A DNA stretch of 33,623 nt from a virus: positions 1-33,623 of IMG/VR virus record IMGVR_UViG_3300042924_003284. One strand, given 5' to 3'. Both the position numbers and the translations under genes were made by a program. Below, piece after piece: positions 14,664-21,082 of this stretch. The notes under the pieces are model-generated. The model saw only the letters and a list, made by a program, of their open reading frames with translations, made no database searches and was not told the DNA's origin. Each line of letters starts with the position of its first letter. Within the stretch, counting starts at the first letter, position 1.

Positions 14664-14760
14664 TTCTTTTGAACGAGGTGCAAGTCATTCAAAAGAACTT
14701 CGGGACAATATCCGCATTGTTTCATCTAACCCAGTAGCCTTGCACCTGCTGGGTTTTTTT
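14664..14760 (+). ncRNA. Kissing-hairpin RNA element, copy 2
   Basis: Hairpin 1 pairs TTCTTTTGAA (14664-14673) with TTCAAAAGAA (14688-14697) around a 14-nt loop holding AGGTGCAAG (14676-14684). A 30-nt linker carries ATCCGCATTGTTTCAT (14710-14725), 15 of 16 bases identical to copy 1. Hairpin 2 pairs AACCCAGT (14728-14735) with GCTGGGTT (14748-14755), including one G-U, around a loop holding CTTGCACCT (14739-14747), followed by a T tract. The two loops form nine perfect pairs. The T tract is followed by ATAC, as in copy 1, and the initiator ATG lies ten bases further. An attenuator, a self-contained small RNA, or both are possible. Confidence 0.75.
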
Positions 14761-14770
14761 ATACATTTTT

Positions 14771-15712
14771 ATGAATAAACTAAATAACAAAATCAAGGAT
14801 AATTTTACCATTATCCCCAATGACATTATCCGAAACAAAAGCCTGAGCGACCGCGCCCGTTTCATCTTTTGTTACATGGCTTCCATGCCTGACGACTGGA
14901 AATTTTATCAAGGCGTCATGGCAAAGGAACTTGGATACACAAAGGACACTTTGAGGAAATACATTGAGGAACTTTTGACAACGGGTTACCTTCATCGGGA
15001 ACAAAGAAGGGAGACGGGTAAATTTGATAGTTACGATTATACCTTGAATTTTACACCGAGTGGTAAAAAAGCCGACACGGTAAAAAGCCGCGACGGAGAA
15101 AAACCGACACGGGAAAAGTCGGCACTAACAAATAAAGACTTTGAACAAATAAAGATTATAACAAATAAAGACTTTGAACAAAGTATTGAAAATCATTCTG
15201 ATTTTACCGACTTCACAAAAGTTGATACAAATGATTTTACAAATATCCAAAGCCCCAAAGTGAACCCTTTTACCTTGATTGCAAAGCTTGAAAAAGAAAA
15301 AACTTCCGGTAAAAAAGAAAAAGCCGAGCGCCAGCCCTCCCCCATTTACGCCGCCTTCTCCGTGTTTTGCCAAACGTTTGAATCCTTATCTGGCGCCGCG
15401 TATCCCACGGACCAAAACGGACATTATATAATGATGCCCAAAGACGCAGGGCAAATGAAATTTCTTATGCAATACCTTGAAAAAGCTGATAAGCATGGCG
15501 ATACCATTGAGGCGTTGAAGGTATTTATTCAAGCGGCGTGGTCATTACCTGACAAATGGCTGAGGGCAAATTTCACCGTTGCCAACCTTTACTCCCAAGC
15601 CTCAAAGATAATTACCTCGTATCAAACCGCGAGCCCAGCGGCAAAGGACAAGGCGTATAATGATAAACTTCAGGAATTGCTTGCCGAAAGAATGGCAAAG
15701 TTTCAAGATTAA
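14771..15712 (+). CDS. Winged-helix phage replication initiator-like protein
   Basis: A 313-aa protein whose first 95 residues form a winged helix-turn-helix (FTIIPNDIIRNKSLSDRARF, then LGYTKDTLRKYIEELLTTGY and a wing with GKFDSYDYTLNF), typical of phage replisome organisers. A low-complexity linker around residues 96-190 contains a duplicated TNKDFEQ motif. The C-terminal part is helical (QMKFLMQYLEKADKHGDTI) and may contact helicase or a loader. It probably binds the phage origin. Direct DNA repeats inside the linker-coding region are candidate binding sites, recalling the lambda origin inside gene O. It is preceded by RNA copy 2. Confidence 0.8.
   Translation: MNKLNNKIKDNFTIIPNDIIRNKSLSDRARFIFCYMASMPDDWKFYQGVMAKELGYTKDTLRKYIEELLTTGYLHREQRRETGKFDSYDYTLNFTPSGKKADTVKSRDGEKPTREKSALTNKDFEQIKIITNKDFEQSIENHSDFTDFTKVDTNDFTNIQSPKVNPFTLIAKLEKEKTSGKKEKAERQPSPIYAAFSVFCQTFESLSGAAYPTDQNGHYIMMPKDAGQMKFLMQYLEKADKHGDTIEALKVFIQAAWSLPDKWLRANFTVANLYSQASKIITSYQTASPAAKDKAYNDKLQELLAERMAKFQD
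15126..15182 (+). repeat. Iteron-like repeats inside the initiator gene (candidate origin)
   Basis: The 12-mer AACAAATAAAGA occurs at 15127, 15144 and 15160, and AACAAA again at 15177, with periods of 17, 16 and 17 bases. Two perfect 24-bp direct copies span 15126-15149 and 15159-15182. The region is AT-rich and lies in the linker-coding part of the winged-helix initiator, as iterons do in lambda-type origins. The alternative is simple duplication of a linker peptide. Confidence 0.5.
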
Positions 15713-15727
15713 TAAAACAAACCAATT

Positions 15728-15940
15728 ATGACAAACGAAGCAAATTATTTAAAATCACTTATCGGCACTCAGGTAATTGATTTAAATATGAACAGGAAAG
15801 GAATTATAAGAAGTATTGCTTTTCATTCGAAGGATTGGAAAATATGTTGGTTTAATTTTAAATGGGAACATGGAGAATATTTAAGGCAAATAGATGAACT
15901 TAAAATATTTCAACCAAAACAATTATTTTTAGAATTTTAA
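15728..15940 (+). CDS. Small hypothetical protein, 70 aa
   Basis: Begins MTNEANYLKSLIGTQVIDLN, preceded by an A/C-rich leader ACCAATT immediately before ATG. The sequence alternates basic and aromatic residues (KDWKICWFNFKWEHGEYLRQ) in a pattern suggesting a small beta-barrel of SH3 or KOW type. There are no recognised motifs. It lies between the initiator and the 244-aa gene and is probably co-transcribed. Confidence 0.6.
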   Translation: MTNEANYLKSLIGTQVIDLNMNRKGIIRSIAFHSKDWKICWFNFKWEHGEYLRQIDELKIFQPKQLFLEF

Positions 15941-15952
15941 AACCAACCAATT

Positions 15953-16687
15953 ATGAACAATTTACCAATGATTGCAAATCGCGTGGAAGAGAAAATACAA
16001 GACGTGCAGCTTGTTATCCAGAATCGCGAACTAAGAATTTTTAAAACGGGTACAAAGGAAGCCATTCCGAAGATTGCGCAAACCCTGAGCCAACTCCTCC
16101 CCGTGTATGGCATTGAGCCAAAGCCAGAGCATTTGATGGAGGTGACGGACTTTATTTCAAATTACAAATTACTTGCCGTCGATGAAATAAAACTGGCTTT
16201 TGAAAAGTTTGCAAAACAAGAACTTGATATTAATGATCACAAATTATATGGCAAAGTTGACCTTCATGCCATTGGGCGAATATTAACCGCGTATATAACA
16301 TGGAGGCAAAAGATATATTTCGCCATGGATTCCGACATTCAGGCGAAGAAAGAAGAAGAAGATCGCATTAAACGCCTGGGGAAAGTGGCTGAGGAATACG
16401 ACAAGGATTTTGATAATAAGTTAAAAAACTTTCAAAAGCCGCTGGAAGAAATACCCGTATTTTGGTACGACGAATGCGTGAAACGTGGTTATATCAATGA
16501 ATGGAAGGAAGGGGAAAAGGAAGCCTTGTGGCTTGAGGCGCAGGAAATGGCAAAGCAGGAAAAGCCAGACTCGGACAATATGATTGATCGCAAGAACCAC
16601 ATGAGGAAAATTGAGGAGGGTAATATGCCACGGGCCCGCGCACTTGCTTACAAGTTAGCCGTCTGGCGCAAGGTGTTGCTAAGATAA
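15953..16687 (+). CDS. Hypothetical 244-aa protein, possible replication accessory
   Basis: Starts MNNLPMIANRVEEKIQDVQL after the same A/C-rich leader as the preceding gene. It is mostly alpha-helical, with a strongly charged coiled-coil-like stretch (AKKEEEDRIKRLGKVAEEYD, about residues 131-150) and a basic C-terminus. No Walker motif is present, so it is not a DnaC-type AAA loader. Its position directly after the initiator suggests a helicase-loading or initiator-partner role by analogy with lambda O-P order. A strong terminator follows. Confidence 0.6.
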   Translation: MNNLPMIANRVEEKIQDVQLVIQNRELRIFKTGTKEAIPKIAQTLSQLLPVYGIEPKPEHLMEVTDFISNYKLLAVDEIKLAFEKFAKQELDINDHKLYGKVDLHAIGRILTAYITWRQKIYFAMDSDIQAKKEEEDRIKRLGKVAEEYDKDFDNKLKNFQKPLEEIPVFWYDECVKRGYINEWKEGEKEALWLEAQEMAKQEKPDSDNMIDRKNHMRKIEEGNMPRARALAYKLAVWRKVLLR

Positions 16688-16710
16688 GTTTCATAATTTG
16701 GTTTTGTTTT

Positions 16711-16744
16711 GGTGGGGTATAGAAATTATACCTCACTTTTTTTT
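16711..16744 (+). terminator. Intrinsic terminator after the replication operon
   Basis: GTGGGGTATA (16711-16720) pairs with TATACCTCAC (16726-16735), ten pairs including one G-U, around a five-base loop, followed by nine Ts. It ends the 14771-16687 unit. Confidence 0.85.
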
Positions 16745-16745
16745 A

Positions 16746-16804
16746 ATTTATTTTTGTAAATATTTTTTTGTTTCAATATTTAATATTAAATTTACGTATT
16801 GAAA
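16746..16804 (+). promoter_or_regulatory. 59-bp promoter/operator repeat, copy 1
   Basis: A 59-bp segment that recurs at 21936-21994 with a single mismatch (16770). It contains TATTTTTG (16749-16756), which fits the TAnnTTTG promoter -7 element, then a region with nested symmetry: TTTCAATA and TATTGAAA as outer arms and the 12-bp palindrome TTTAATATTAAA inside. Position between a terminator and the next gene supports promoter plus operator or a leader hairpin. Confidence 0.6.
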
Positions 16805-16823
16805 ATATTTAAAAACTTACCAA

Positions 16824-17093
16824 ATGAACATTACAAAATACACCTGCAAATGTACCCTTGATAAAAAACTGGGTCACTTTGTACACGTGACTTTCTCCCA
16901 CGGCTTCGGCTTGTACGGGCAAACGTCGCCGCACTCCCCTGAAGATAACATGGAGATCCACGGCTGGACATTTGAGCCAGAGGAAATTGACCCCGAATGC
17001 CGATTATATCCACCAATCACCCGTTATAATCTTATGCCACTTGTTGCTGAGAACGAAATGGACTGGGTAATACTTAACAATCAATCACTTTAA
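16824..17093 (+). CDS. Hypothetical protein, 89 aa
   Basis: Begins MNITKYTCKCTLDKKLGHFV. It has Cys at positions 8 and 10, several His residues and a proline-rich segment (QTSPHSPEDNMEIHGWTFEP), which might bind a metal, though no canonical zinc motif is complete. It is the first gene of the unit driven from the 59-bp repeat. Family and function are not recognised. Confidence 0.6.
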   Translation: MNITKYTCKCTLDKKLGHFVHVTFSHGFGLYGQTSPHSPEDNMEIHGWTFEPEEIDPECRLYPPITRYNLMPLVAENEMDWVILNNQSL

Positions 17094-17106
17094 AAACAAA
17101 CCAAAA

Positions 17107-17457
17107 ATGGAAGCTTTAAAAACCACATTGACCGACAACGCGCTTACGCGTTATTATGAAGAACGTATCGTATATCTTGAAGGCGAAAACGAAAGATTAA
17201 GAAACGAGGCACGCGCCGACTTTTGGATTGTTCTTGATTTTTGGATTTACTCCCAAAGAATGATTCAGGCTTATGTTAGTTGGCATAAGGAAGCGATGCA
17301 CGATCATTACCTTGATTGTATAAAAACAATGCTACAAACATTGGAGGCTCATGAAACAAGGGTTTTGGATACAGGTATAAATAAATTACGAATCGGTGTC
17401 ATTGAAGAATGTAAAGAAGCGATTACAAAATGCATACAAATAACCGCAGCAAGATGA
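17107..17457 (+). CDS. Hypothetical helical protein, 116 aa
   Basis: Starts MEALKTTLTDNALTRYYEER, with a leader AACAAACCAAAA before ATG. The N-terminal region is coiled-coil-like (ERIVYLEGENERLRNEARAD), followed by aromatic-rich helices (FWIVLDFWIYSQRMIQAYVS). It lacks basic clusters or catalytic motifs. It is coupled to the next gene through an ATGA overlap. Unknown function; oligomerisation is likely from the heptad pattern. Confidence 0.6.
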   Translation: MEALKTTLTDNALTRYYEERIVYLEGENERLRNEARADFWIVLDFWIYSQRMIQAYVSWHKEAMHDHYLDCIKTMLQTLEAHETRVLDTGINKLRIGVIEECKEAITKCIQITAAR

Positions 17458-17708
17458 TTAACATACAAGACTTCGCGCTAAATGCCTCATTGACCATTTG
17501 CCCCGACCATATCGTTGAACCCCTTCACCTGAAAAAATGGTGGAGGCAAAGGGGAGTCGGTGAACTTGAAAAATACTTTTACACAGGAAATAAGATTAGT
17601 TACGCTCAGGAAATAGACTGGAAGGCAATAAGCGACCACAAAAAACAAATGTGGTACGATTCTCAAAATTTTCAAATTCAAGCAGGAAATGAATATTCTA
17701 AAAGGTAA
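17454..17708 (+). CDS. Hypothetical protein, 84 aa
   Basis: I choose the ATG at 17454 (MINIQDFALNASLTICPDHI) because it overlaps the upstream stop as ATGA; a start at 17430 would lie inside the previous gene. The product contains a basic aromatic patch LKKWWRQRGVG and charged C-terminal residues. No domain is recognised. It overlaps the next gene by 20 bases, so the operon is compact. Confidence 0.55.
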   Translation: MINIQDFALNASLTICPDHIVEPLHLKKWWRQRGVGELEKYFYTGNKISYAQEIDWKAISDHKKQMWYDSQNFQIQAGNEYSKR

Positions 17709-18147
17709 AGTAAAATACACGGCGGGCAAAGTGTTCGAGGGTCAATATGGACCATCCATTAATGCCGTGATTACATTGGACAACGGCACGGAGGCGCGCG
17801 TTTACGGCAAAGCCGACGACGAAAAATTAAAGGCTTTGAAGAAAGACGACGCCGTTACCGTCATCCACGACGGCAAAAGTTACAAGGTCGCATTTGACAT
17901 GGTCACAGCGAACGAAATACCCGAAAAGGTACAAACACCCACCGAAGGCGCAAACGTGCAGCAGGCGGCAAATGTACCCCCTAAAAGCAACGGTAAAATG
18001 ACACTTGATGAGATAACCGAGAAAGCCACGCTTATGACCTCGGTGTATGCCGACATATTTCACCAGTTGCAAGCCTCGGGGCTTGAGCCTGCCCAGGCAC
18101 AACCAGCCGCCGCCACGATCTTTATTCAAATAGGAAAATATTTTTAA
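17689..18147 (+). CDS. OB-fold-like protein, 152 aa, possible ssDNA-binding accessory
   Basis: The N-terminal 65 residues (MNILKGKVKYTAGKVFEGQY through AVTVIHDGKSYKV) show the five-strand, Gly- and Lys-rich pattern of an OB fold. A flexible Pro/Ala/Gln linker (about 78-100) and a helical C-terminus (LDEITEKATLMTSVYADIFH) follow. The layout suggests a nucleic-acid-binding module plus a protein-contact tail, such as a recombination mediator or alternative SSB. This is a fold-level inference; the acidic tip seen in ssb is absent. A terminator follows. Confidence 0.5.
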   Translation: MNILKGKVKYTAGKVFEGQYGPSINAVITLDNGTEARVYGKADDEKLKALKKDDAVTVIHDGKSYKVAFDMVTANEIPEKVQTPTEGANVQQAANVPPKSNGKMTLDEITEKATLMTSVYADIFHQLQASGLEPAQAQPAAATIFIQIGKYF

Positions 18148-18165
18148 TCAATTTGGTACGTTTTT

Positions 18166-18193
18166 CCCCAGCCTGAAACATGGCTGGGGTTTT
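18166..18193 (+). terminator. Intrinsic terminator after the OB-fold-like gene
   Basis: CCCCAGCC (18166-18173) pairs with GGCTGGGG (18182-18189) around an eight-base loop, followed by four Ts. The T tract is short, so termination may be partial. An ATG inside the loop (18180) opens a frame into the next gene but is unlikely to be its start. Confidence 0.65.
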
Positions 18194-18218
18194 ACCGCGC
18201 CGCAAAAACAAAAGAAAC

Positions 18219-18425
18219 ATGGAAAACCAAGAAGAAAAGGAAACGTCAATAGATTATTTTTTCAGAATTACAAAAAACAATGCTATTAATTTAGGTCGTT
18301 TGATTGAAGCGTATATTCCTGCAAAGAAAATATACGACATGGAAATTGAAGAAGCTAAAAAAGAAGGCTGGAGAATAGGGTATAACGATGCAGTAAAATT
18401 TTATAACCAATTTGAAAATAAATAA
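18219..18425 (+). CDS. Small protein, 68 aa, tandem paralog A
   Basis: Start set at ATG 18219 (MENQEEKETSIDYFFRITKN) because the next gene starts with the same ten residues; an upstream in-frame ATG lies in the terminator hairpin. The C-terminus ends EAKKEGWRIGYNDAVKFYNQ, parallel to the sibling's ending. The protein is acidic and helical. Function unknown. It is separated from paralog B by three bases. Confidence 0.65.
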   Translation: MENQEEKETSIDYFFRITKNNAINLGRLIEAYIPAKKIYDMEIEEAKKEGWRIGYNDAVKFYNQFENK

Positions 18426-18428
18426 AAA

Positions 18429-18644
18429 ATGGAAAACCAAGAAGAAAAAGAAACGTCTGTAGAATTTTTTTATGATAAAGTATTGGAAGTTCTAGAGTAT
18501 CACAGTTGCGAACACATAGACATTTCCGATGCTTTACATGAGGCAAAGAAAATGTATGCTGAGGAAATTGCTAAGGCTTATAATGATGGTTGTTTAAAAG
18601 GATATAACGACCACGTAAAATTAACAAACACATTATACAAATAA
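18429..18644 (+). CDS. Small protein, 71 aa, tandem paralog B
   Basis: Begins MENQEEKETSVEFFYDKVLE and ends with GCLKGYNDHVKLTNTLYK. The first 29 bases differ from paralog A by one base, while the middle is diverged and the GYND-x-VK motif is kept. This indicates a tandem duplication with selection or gene conversion on the ends. Acidic, helical, unknown function. Confidence 0.65.
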   Translation: MENQEEKETSVEFFYDKVLEVLEYHSCEHIDISDALHEAKKMYAEEIAKAYNDGCLKGYNDHVKLTNTLYK

Positions 18645-18646
18645 CC

Positions 18647-19249
18647 ATGCTCCTACCAAAAAAATATATATCAGTCAGCCAGATTAATCTTTGGTATAGT
18701 GACCGTCAAAAGTATATCAATCGTTACTTTTTAAACATTCCCGAGGAACCATCCATTTACATGGATTTTGGCAAACGCTTTGCCGAGGACACGGAGGCGT
18801 TTATTAAAAATGGCATAATCATGGAAACCTTTCCAGATTTTTACATTGACAAGATTCAAGGCTTCAAAGGCTTGGAGGCTGAGAAACCAATAAGCCTGAG
18901 TATTAATGACATTCAAGTCGTTGGTTATATCGACGCATGGGACAGGGAGAATAATAGGGTCATTGACTTCAAAACCTCTGGCAGACCGTGGACAATGATG
19001 ACCTTGCACAATAGCCTTCAAATGAAAGTTTATGCCCTGGCAATGTTTGTAAACGGGGACACGATTCCCGAAAGCCAAATCAATTGGCTGGGGACAAAGA
19101 TGACAAAAAACGGCTTATCTTTTACGGGTGAAAGTTACGAATTAAACCATACCTTTGAAATGGATGACTTATTGAAAGCCATTGTTTTGATTGAGCAGAC
19201 TTGCAAGGAAATCAGCAGCGTTTATAAAAGTTTTTTGCACACCCATTAA
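18647..19249 (+). CDS. RecB/Cas4-like PD-(D/E)XK exonuclease
   Basis: A 200-aa protein with the RecB-type motifs: an N-terminal SVSQINLWYSDRQKYINRYF (aromatic-rich start motif), GYIDAW with Asp 96, VIDFKTS with Asp 107 and Lys 109, and the Q-x3-Y signature (Gln 125, Tyr 129). These define a two-metal nuclease of the PD-(D/E)XK superfamily. It most likely digests DNA ends for phage recombination, as lambda Exo or RecB-like phage nucleases do; no annealing partner was identified next to it. Cas4-type cysteines are not seen. Confidence 0.85.
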   Translation: MLLPKKYISVSQINLWYSDRQKYINRYFLNIPEEPSIYMDFGKRFAEDTEAFIKNGIIMETFPDFYIDKIQGFKGLEAEKPISLSINDIQVVGYIDAWDRENNRVIDFKTSGRPWTMMTLHNSLQMKVYALAMFVNGDTIPESQINWLGTKMTKNGLSFTGESYELNHTFEMDDLLKAIVLIEQTCKEISSVYKSFLHTH

Positions 19250-19250
19250 A

Positions 19251-20159
19251 ATGGAAGCCATGACCGACGAATTGGAAAATGAATTGAAAAAGATTATGAA
19301 ATCAGATACAAGGGGATTAAGGTTCAACGATGAAAAAATCAGATACGACCTTGTTCCCCCGTTGGCTCACCGTGAATGCGCCAAAGTTTGGACAAAGGGT
19401 TTGGATAAATATCCCGCTGGCAACTGGGAAAAAGGTATGCCGTGGAGCGAGGTGATCGCCTCCGCTTTGCGCCACTTGGAAGCCATTCGCTTAGGTGAGG
19501 ACATTGACCCAGAGGACGGCTTGCTACACGCGGCACACTTGCAATGCAACGCCCAAATGCTCACTGAATATTATTTTACAAAAAAGGAATTTGATAACCG
19601 CAAAAAAAAACGAAATAAAATGATTTTAACCGACAAGACAATTAACGACGAAATTAGCGAAGGCAACATCGTCATTGAGCCTTTTAACCCTGAGAACCTT
19701 GGCACCAATTCGTATGACCTTACCCTGTCAAATACCTTGGTACTTTACACGGAGCGCGTGTTGGACGTGCGCAAGAAAAACCCATCTGCACCAATAATAA
19801 TTCCAGATGATGGAATAATTTTGCAACCTGGCATTGTTTACCTTGCTTCCACGGTGGAATACACGGAGACATTGAAACACGTGCCAATTATCCAAGGAAA
19901 ATCAAGCCTCGGGAGATTAGGACTTTTCGTCCACGTCACAGCAGGATTTGGCGACGTTGGATTCAAGGGGCATTGGACATTGGAACTTTTGACGGTTCAG
20001 CCGCTCAAGATTTACGCGGGAATGAAAATTGCTCAGCTTACTTATCAGGATATTTCCGAGATGCCAAATATTTCGTATGATAAAAAGCAAGATGCGAAGT
20101 ATTCGAATCAGGGGAAAGATCCTGTTGCTTCCAAGAATTATTTAAATAAGCAGCCATGA
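19251..20159 (+). CDS. dcd: dATP/dGTP pyrophosphohydrolase-like domain fused to dCTP deaminase
   Basis: The N-terminal part (residues 15-110) carries GLRFNDEKIRYDLVPP and helices of the MazG-like dATP/dGTP diphosphohydrolase family (DUF5664-type, from memory). From Met 124 the sequence is a dCTP deaminase/dUTPase-like domain with GKSSLGRLGLFVHV, TAGFGDVGFKGHWTLEL and the C-terminal SNQGKDPVASK. It would cleanse or balance dNTP pools for phage synthesis. The junction holds nine As (19602-19610). One A fewer would create a TGA overlapping the deaminase ATG as ATGA, the local gene style; one more would create a TAA. It may be a true fusion, a slippage site or a base-call error. Confidence 0.85.
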   Translation: MEAMTDELENELKKIMKSDTRGLRFNDEKIRYDLVPPLAHRECAKVWTKGLDKYPAGNWEKGMPWSEVIASALRHLEAIRLGEDIDPEDGLLHAAHLQCNAQMLTEYYFTKKEFDNRKKKRNKMILTDKTINDEISEGNIVIEPFNPENLGTNSYDLTLSNTLVLYTERVLDVRKKNPSAPIIIPDDGIILQPGIVYLASTVEYTETLKHVPIIQGKSSLGRLGLFVHVTAGFGDVGFKGHWTLELLTVQPLKIYAGMKIAQLTYQDISEMPNISYDKKQDAKYSNQGKDPVASKNYLNKQP

Positions 20160-20407
20160 CCGACGAAGAAAGGGAAAAGCAACGAGCGTATGACCGTGAA
20201 TATTATCGGAACATGCCAGCCTTCCAAAAGGATAAAAGAAGGGAGGCAACACGCCTCAGGAATAAGGACAATTATTGGAAGTTGACGGACGAACAAAGGC
20301 AAATAAGAAAAGACAAAAGCCTTGCCTATTATTATGCGAACATTGAAGCATTGAAAATTAAATCAAAAGCCTATCGAGAACGAAAATTAAAAAGTAAATA
20401 TGAGTGA
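20156..20407 (+). CDS. Tyr/Lys/Arg-rich basic protein, 83 aa
   Basis: Begins MTDEEREKQRAYDREYYRNM and continues with helical, highly basic stretches containing RNKDNYWKLTDEQRQIRKDK and SLAYYYANIEALKIK. The repeated YY-x-N pattern and basic helices resemble the spacer regions of phage HNH endonucleases and the gene at 10290-10514. There is no catalytic motif. It overlaps its upstream and downstream genes. Nucleic-acid binding is plausible from charge only. Confidence 0.6.
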   Translation: MTDEEREKQRAYDREYYRNMPAFQKDKRREATRLRNKDNYWKLTDEQRQIRKDKSLAYYYANIEALKIKSKAYRERKLKSKYE

Positions 20408-20660
20408 CGAAGAAAAGAAAGCCCGTAAATCGGAATACATGAAGGCGTATTATCGAAATATGTCCGAATACCACAAAGAGAAAAGGCGTTTAAGAAATTT
20501 AGAAACCAAGAAAATAAGGTATTACAAAAACAAGGTGGAAAAGCCTGAGTTATTATATGACAAACACAAAAGATTCAGGCTGAAAAACGCTGAAAAGATA
20601 AAAGCCTATCAAAAAGAATATCGTTTAAAACAAAAAGAAAAGAAAAATCATGATGACTGA
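20400..20660 (+). CDS. Tyr/Lys/Arg-rich basic protein, 86 aa (paralog)
   Basis: Begins MSDEEKKARKSEYMKAYYRN, sharing DEE plus AYYRN-type motifs with the preceding gene, and ends in a Lys/Glu-rich helix (KAYQKEYRLKQKEKKNHDD). It is a probable tandem duplicate with eight bases of overlap. There are no enzyme motifs. Like its neighbour it could bind DNA or RNA; that is inferred from composition. Confidence 0.6.
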   Translation: MSDEEKKARKSEYMKAYYRNMSEYHKEKRRLRNLETKKIRYYKNKVEKPELLYDKHKRFRLKNAEKIKAYQKEYRLKQKEKKNHDD

Positions 20661-20778
20661 AAGAGAAAAACAAAAATTAATCAAAGATGCCGCCACTTTC
20701 TTCGTTGCAGCTGGTGGAATCTTAACTTTGGCTTATGCCATTTATTTTATTATTCACACTTTAAAAAATTGGTATTAA
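20650..20778 (+). CDS. Single-pass membrane micropeptide, 42 aa
   Basis: Starts at one of two consecutive ATGs (20650 or 20653): MMTEREKQKLIKDAATFFVA. The segment from about residue 16 to 37 is hydrophobic (TFFVAAGGILTLAYAIYFII) and could span a membrane with a basic cytoplasmic N-terminus. It overlaps the preceding stop by 11 bases and the next ATG by one base. Its role is unknown; a small membrane effector or holin-like peptide are options. Confidence 0.5.
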   Translation: MMTEREKQKLIKDAATFFVAAGGILTLAYAIYFIIHTLKNWY

Positions 20779-20927
20779 TGAGCAAATTTGAAGTAAAGTA
20801 CAATGACAAACGAATGATCATTGAAGCTGAAAGCGTTGAAAAGGCTTTGGAACAATTCAAGGAATTAAAAATCGACGTGAAAAACTTTGAGATTAGTATT
20901 TCAAAGTTTGGTGAGTACAGGAAATAA
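20778..20927 (+). CDS. Small protein, 49 aa
   Basis: Begins MSKFEVKYNDKRMIIEAESV at an ATG overlapping the previous TAA as TAATG. It has a beta-beta-alpha-like layout (KFEVKYN, RMIIEAE, KALEQFKELK) and ends near KFGEYRK. No known domain. It is the last gene before a strong terminator. Confidence 0.5.
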   Translation: MSKFEVKYNDKRMIIEAESVEKALEQFKELKIDVKNFEISISKFGEYRK

Positions 20928-20960
20928 GGTAAGTAGTAAGTTGTTAAAGTGTTCTAATTC

Positions 20961-20994
20961 ATGTCCGCGTTTTTCGATGCGGACATTTTTTTTT
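20961..20994 (+). terminator. Intrinsic terminator
   Basis: ATGTCCGC (20961-20968) pairs with GCGGACAT (20979-20986) around a ten-base loop, followed by nine Ts. It closes the 18219-20927 unit. Confidence 0.85.
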
Positions 20995-21082
20995 ATTTTA
21001 TTATTGTAAATATTCTTTATTATAAATAATTATATATATTTTTACAAAACGAAATTTATTTACCAGTTTTAAAACCAATTTT

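Noticed and set aside
18180-18218. Upstream start for paralog A.
   Set aside because: That ATG is in the terminator hairpin loop, and the sibling gene begins at the residues matching 18219.
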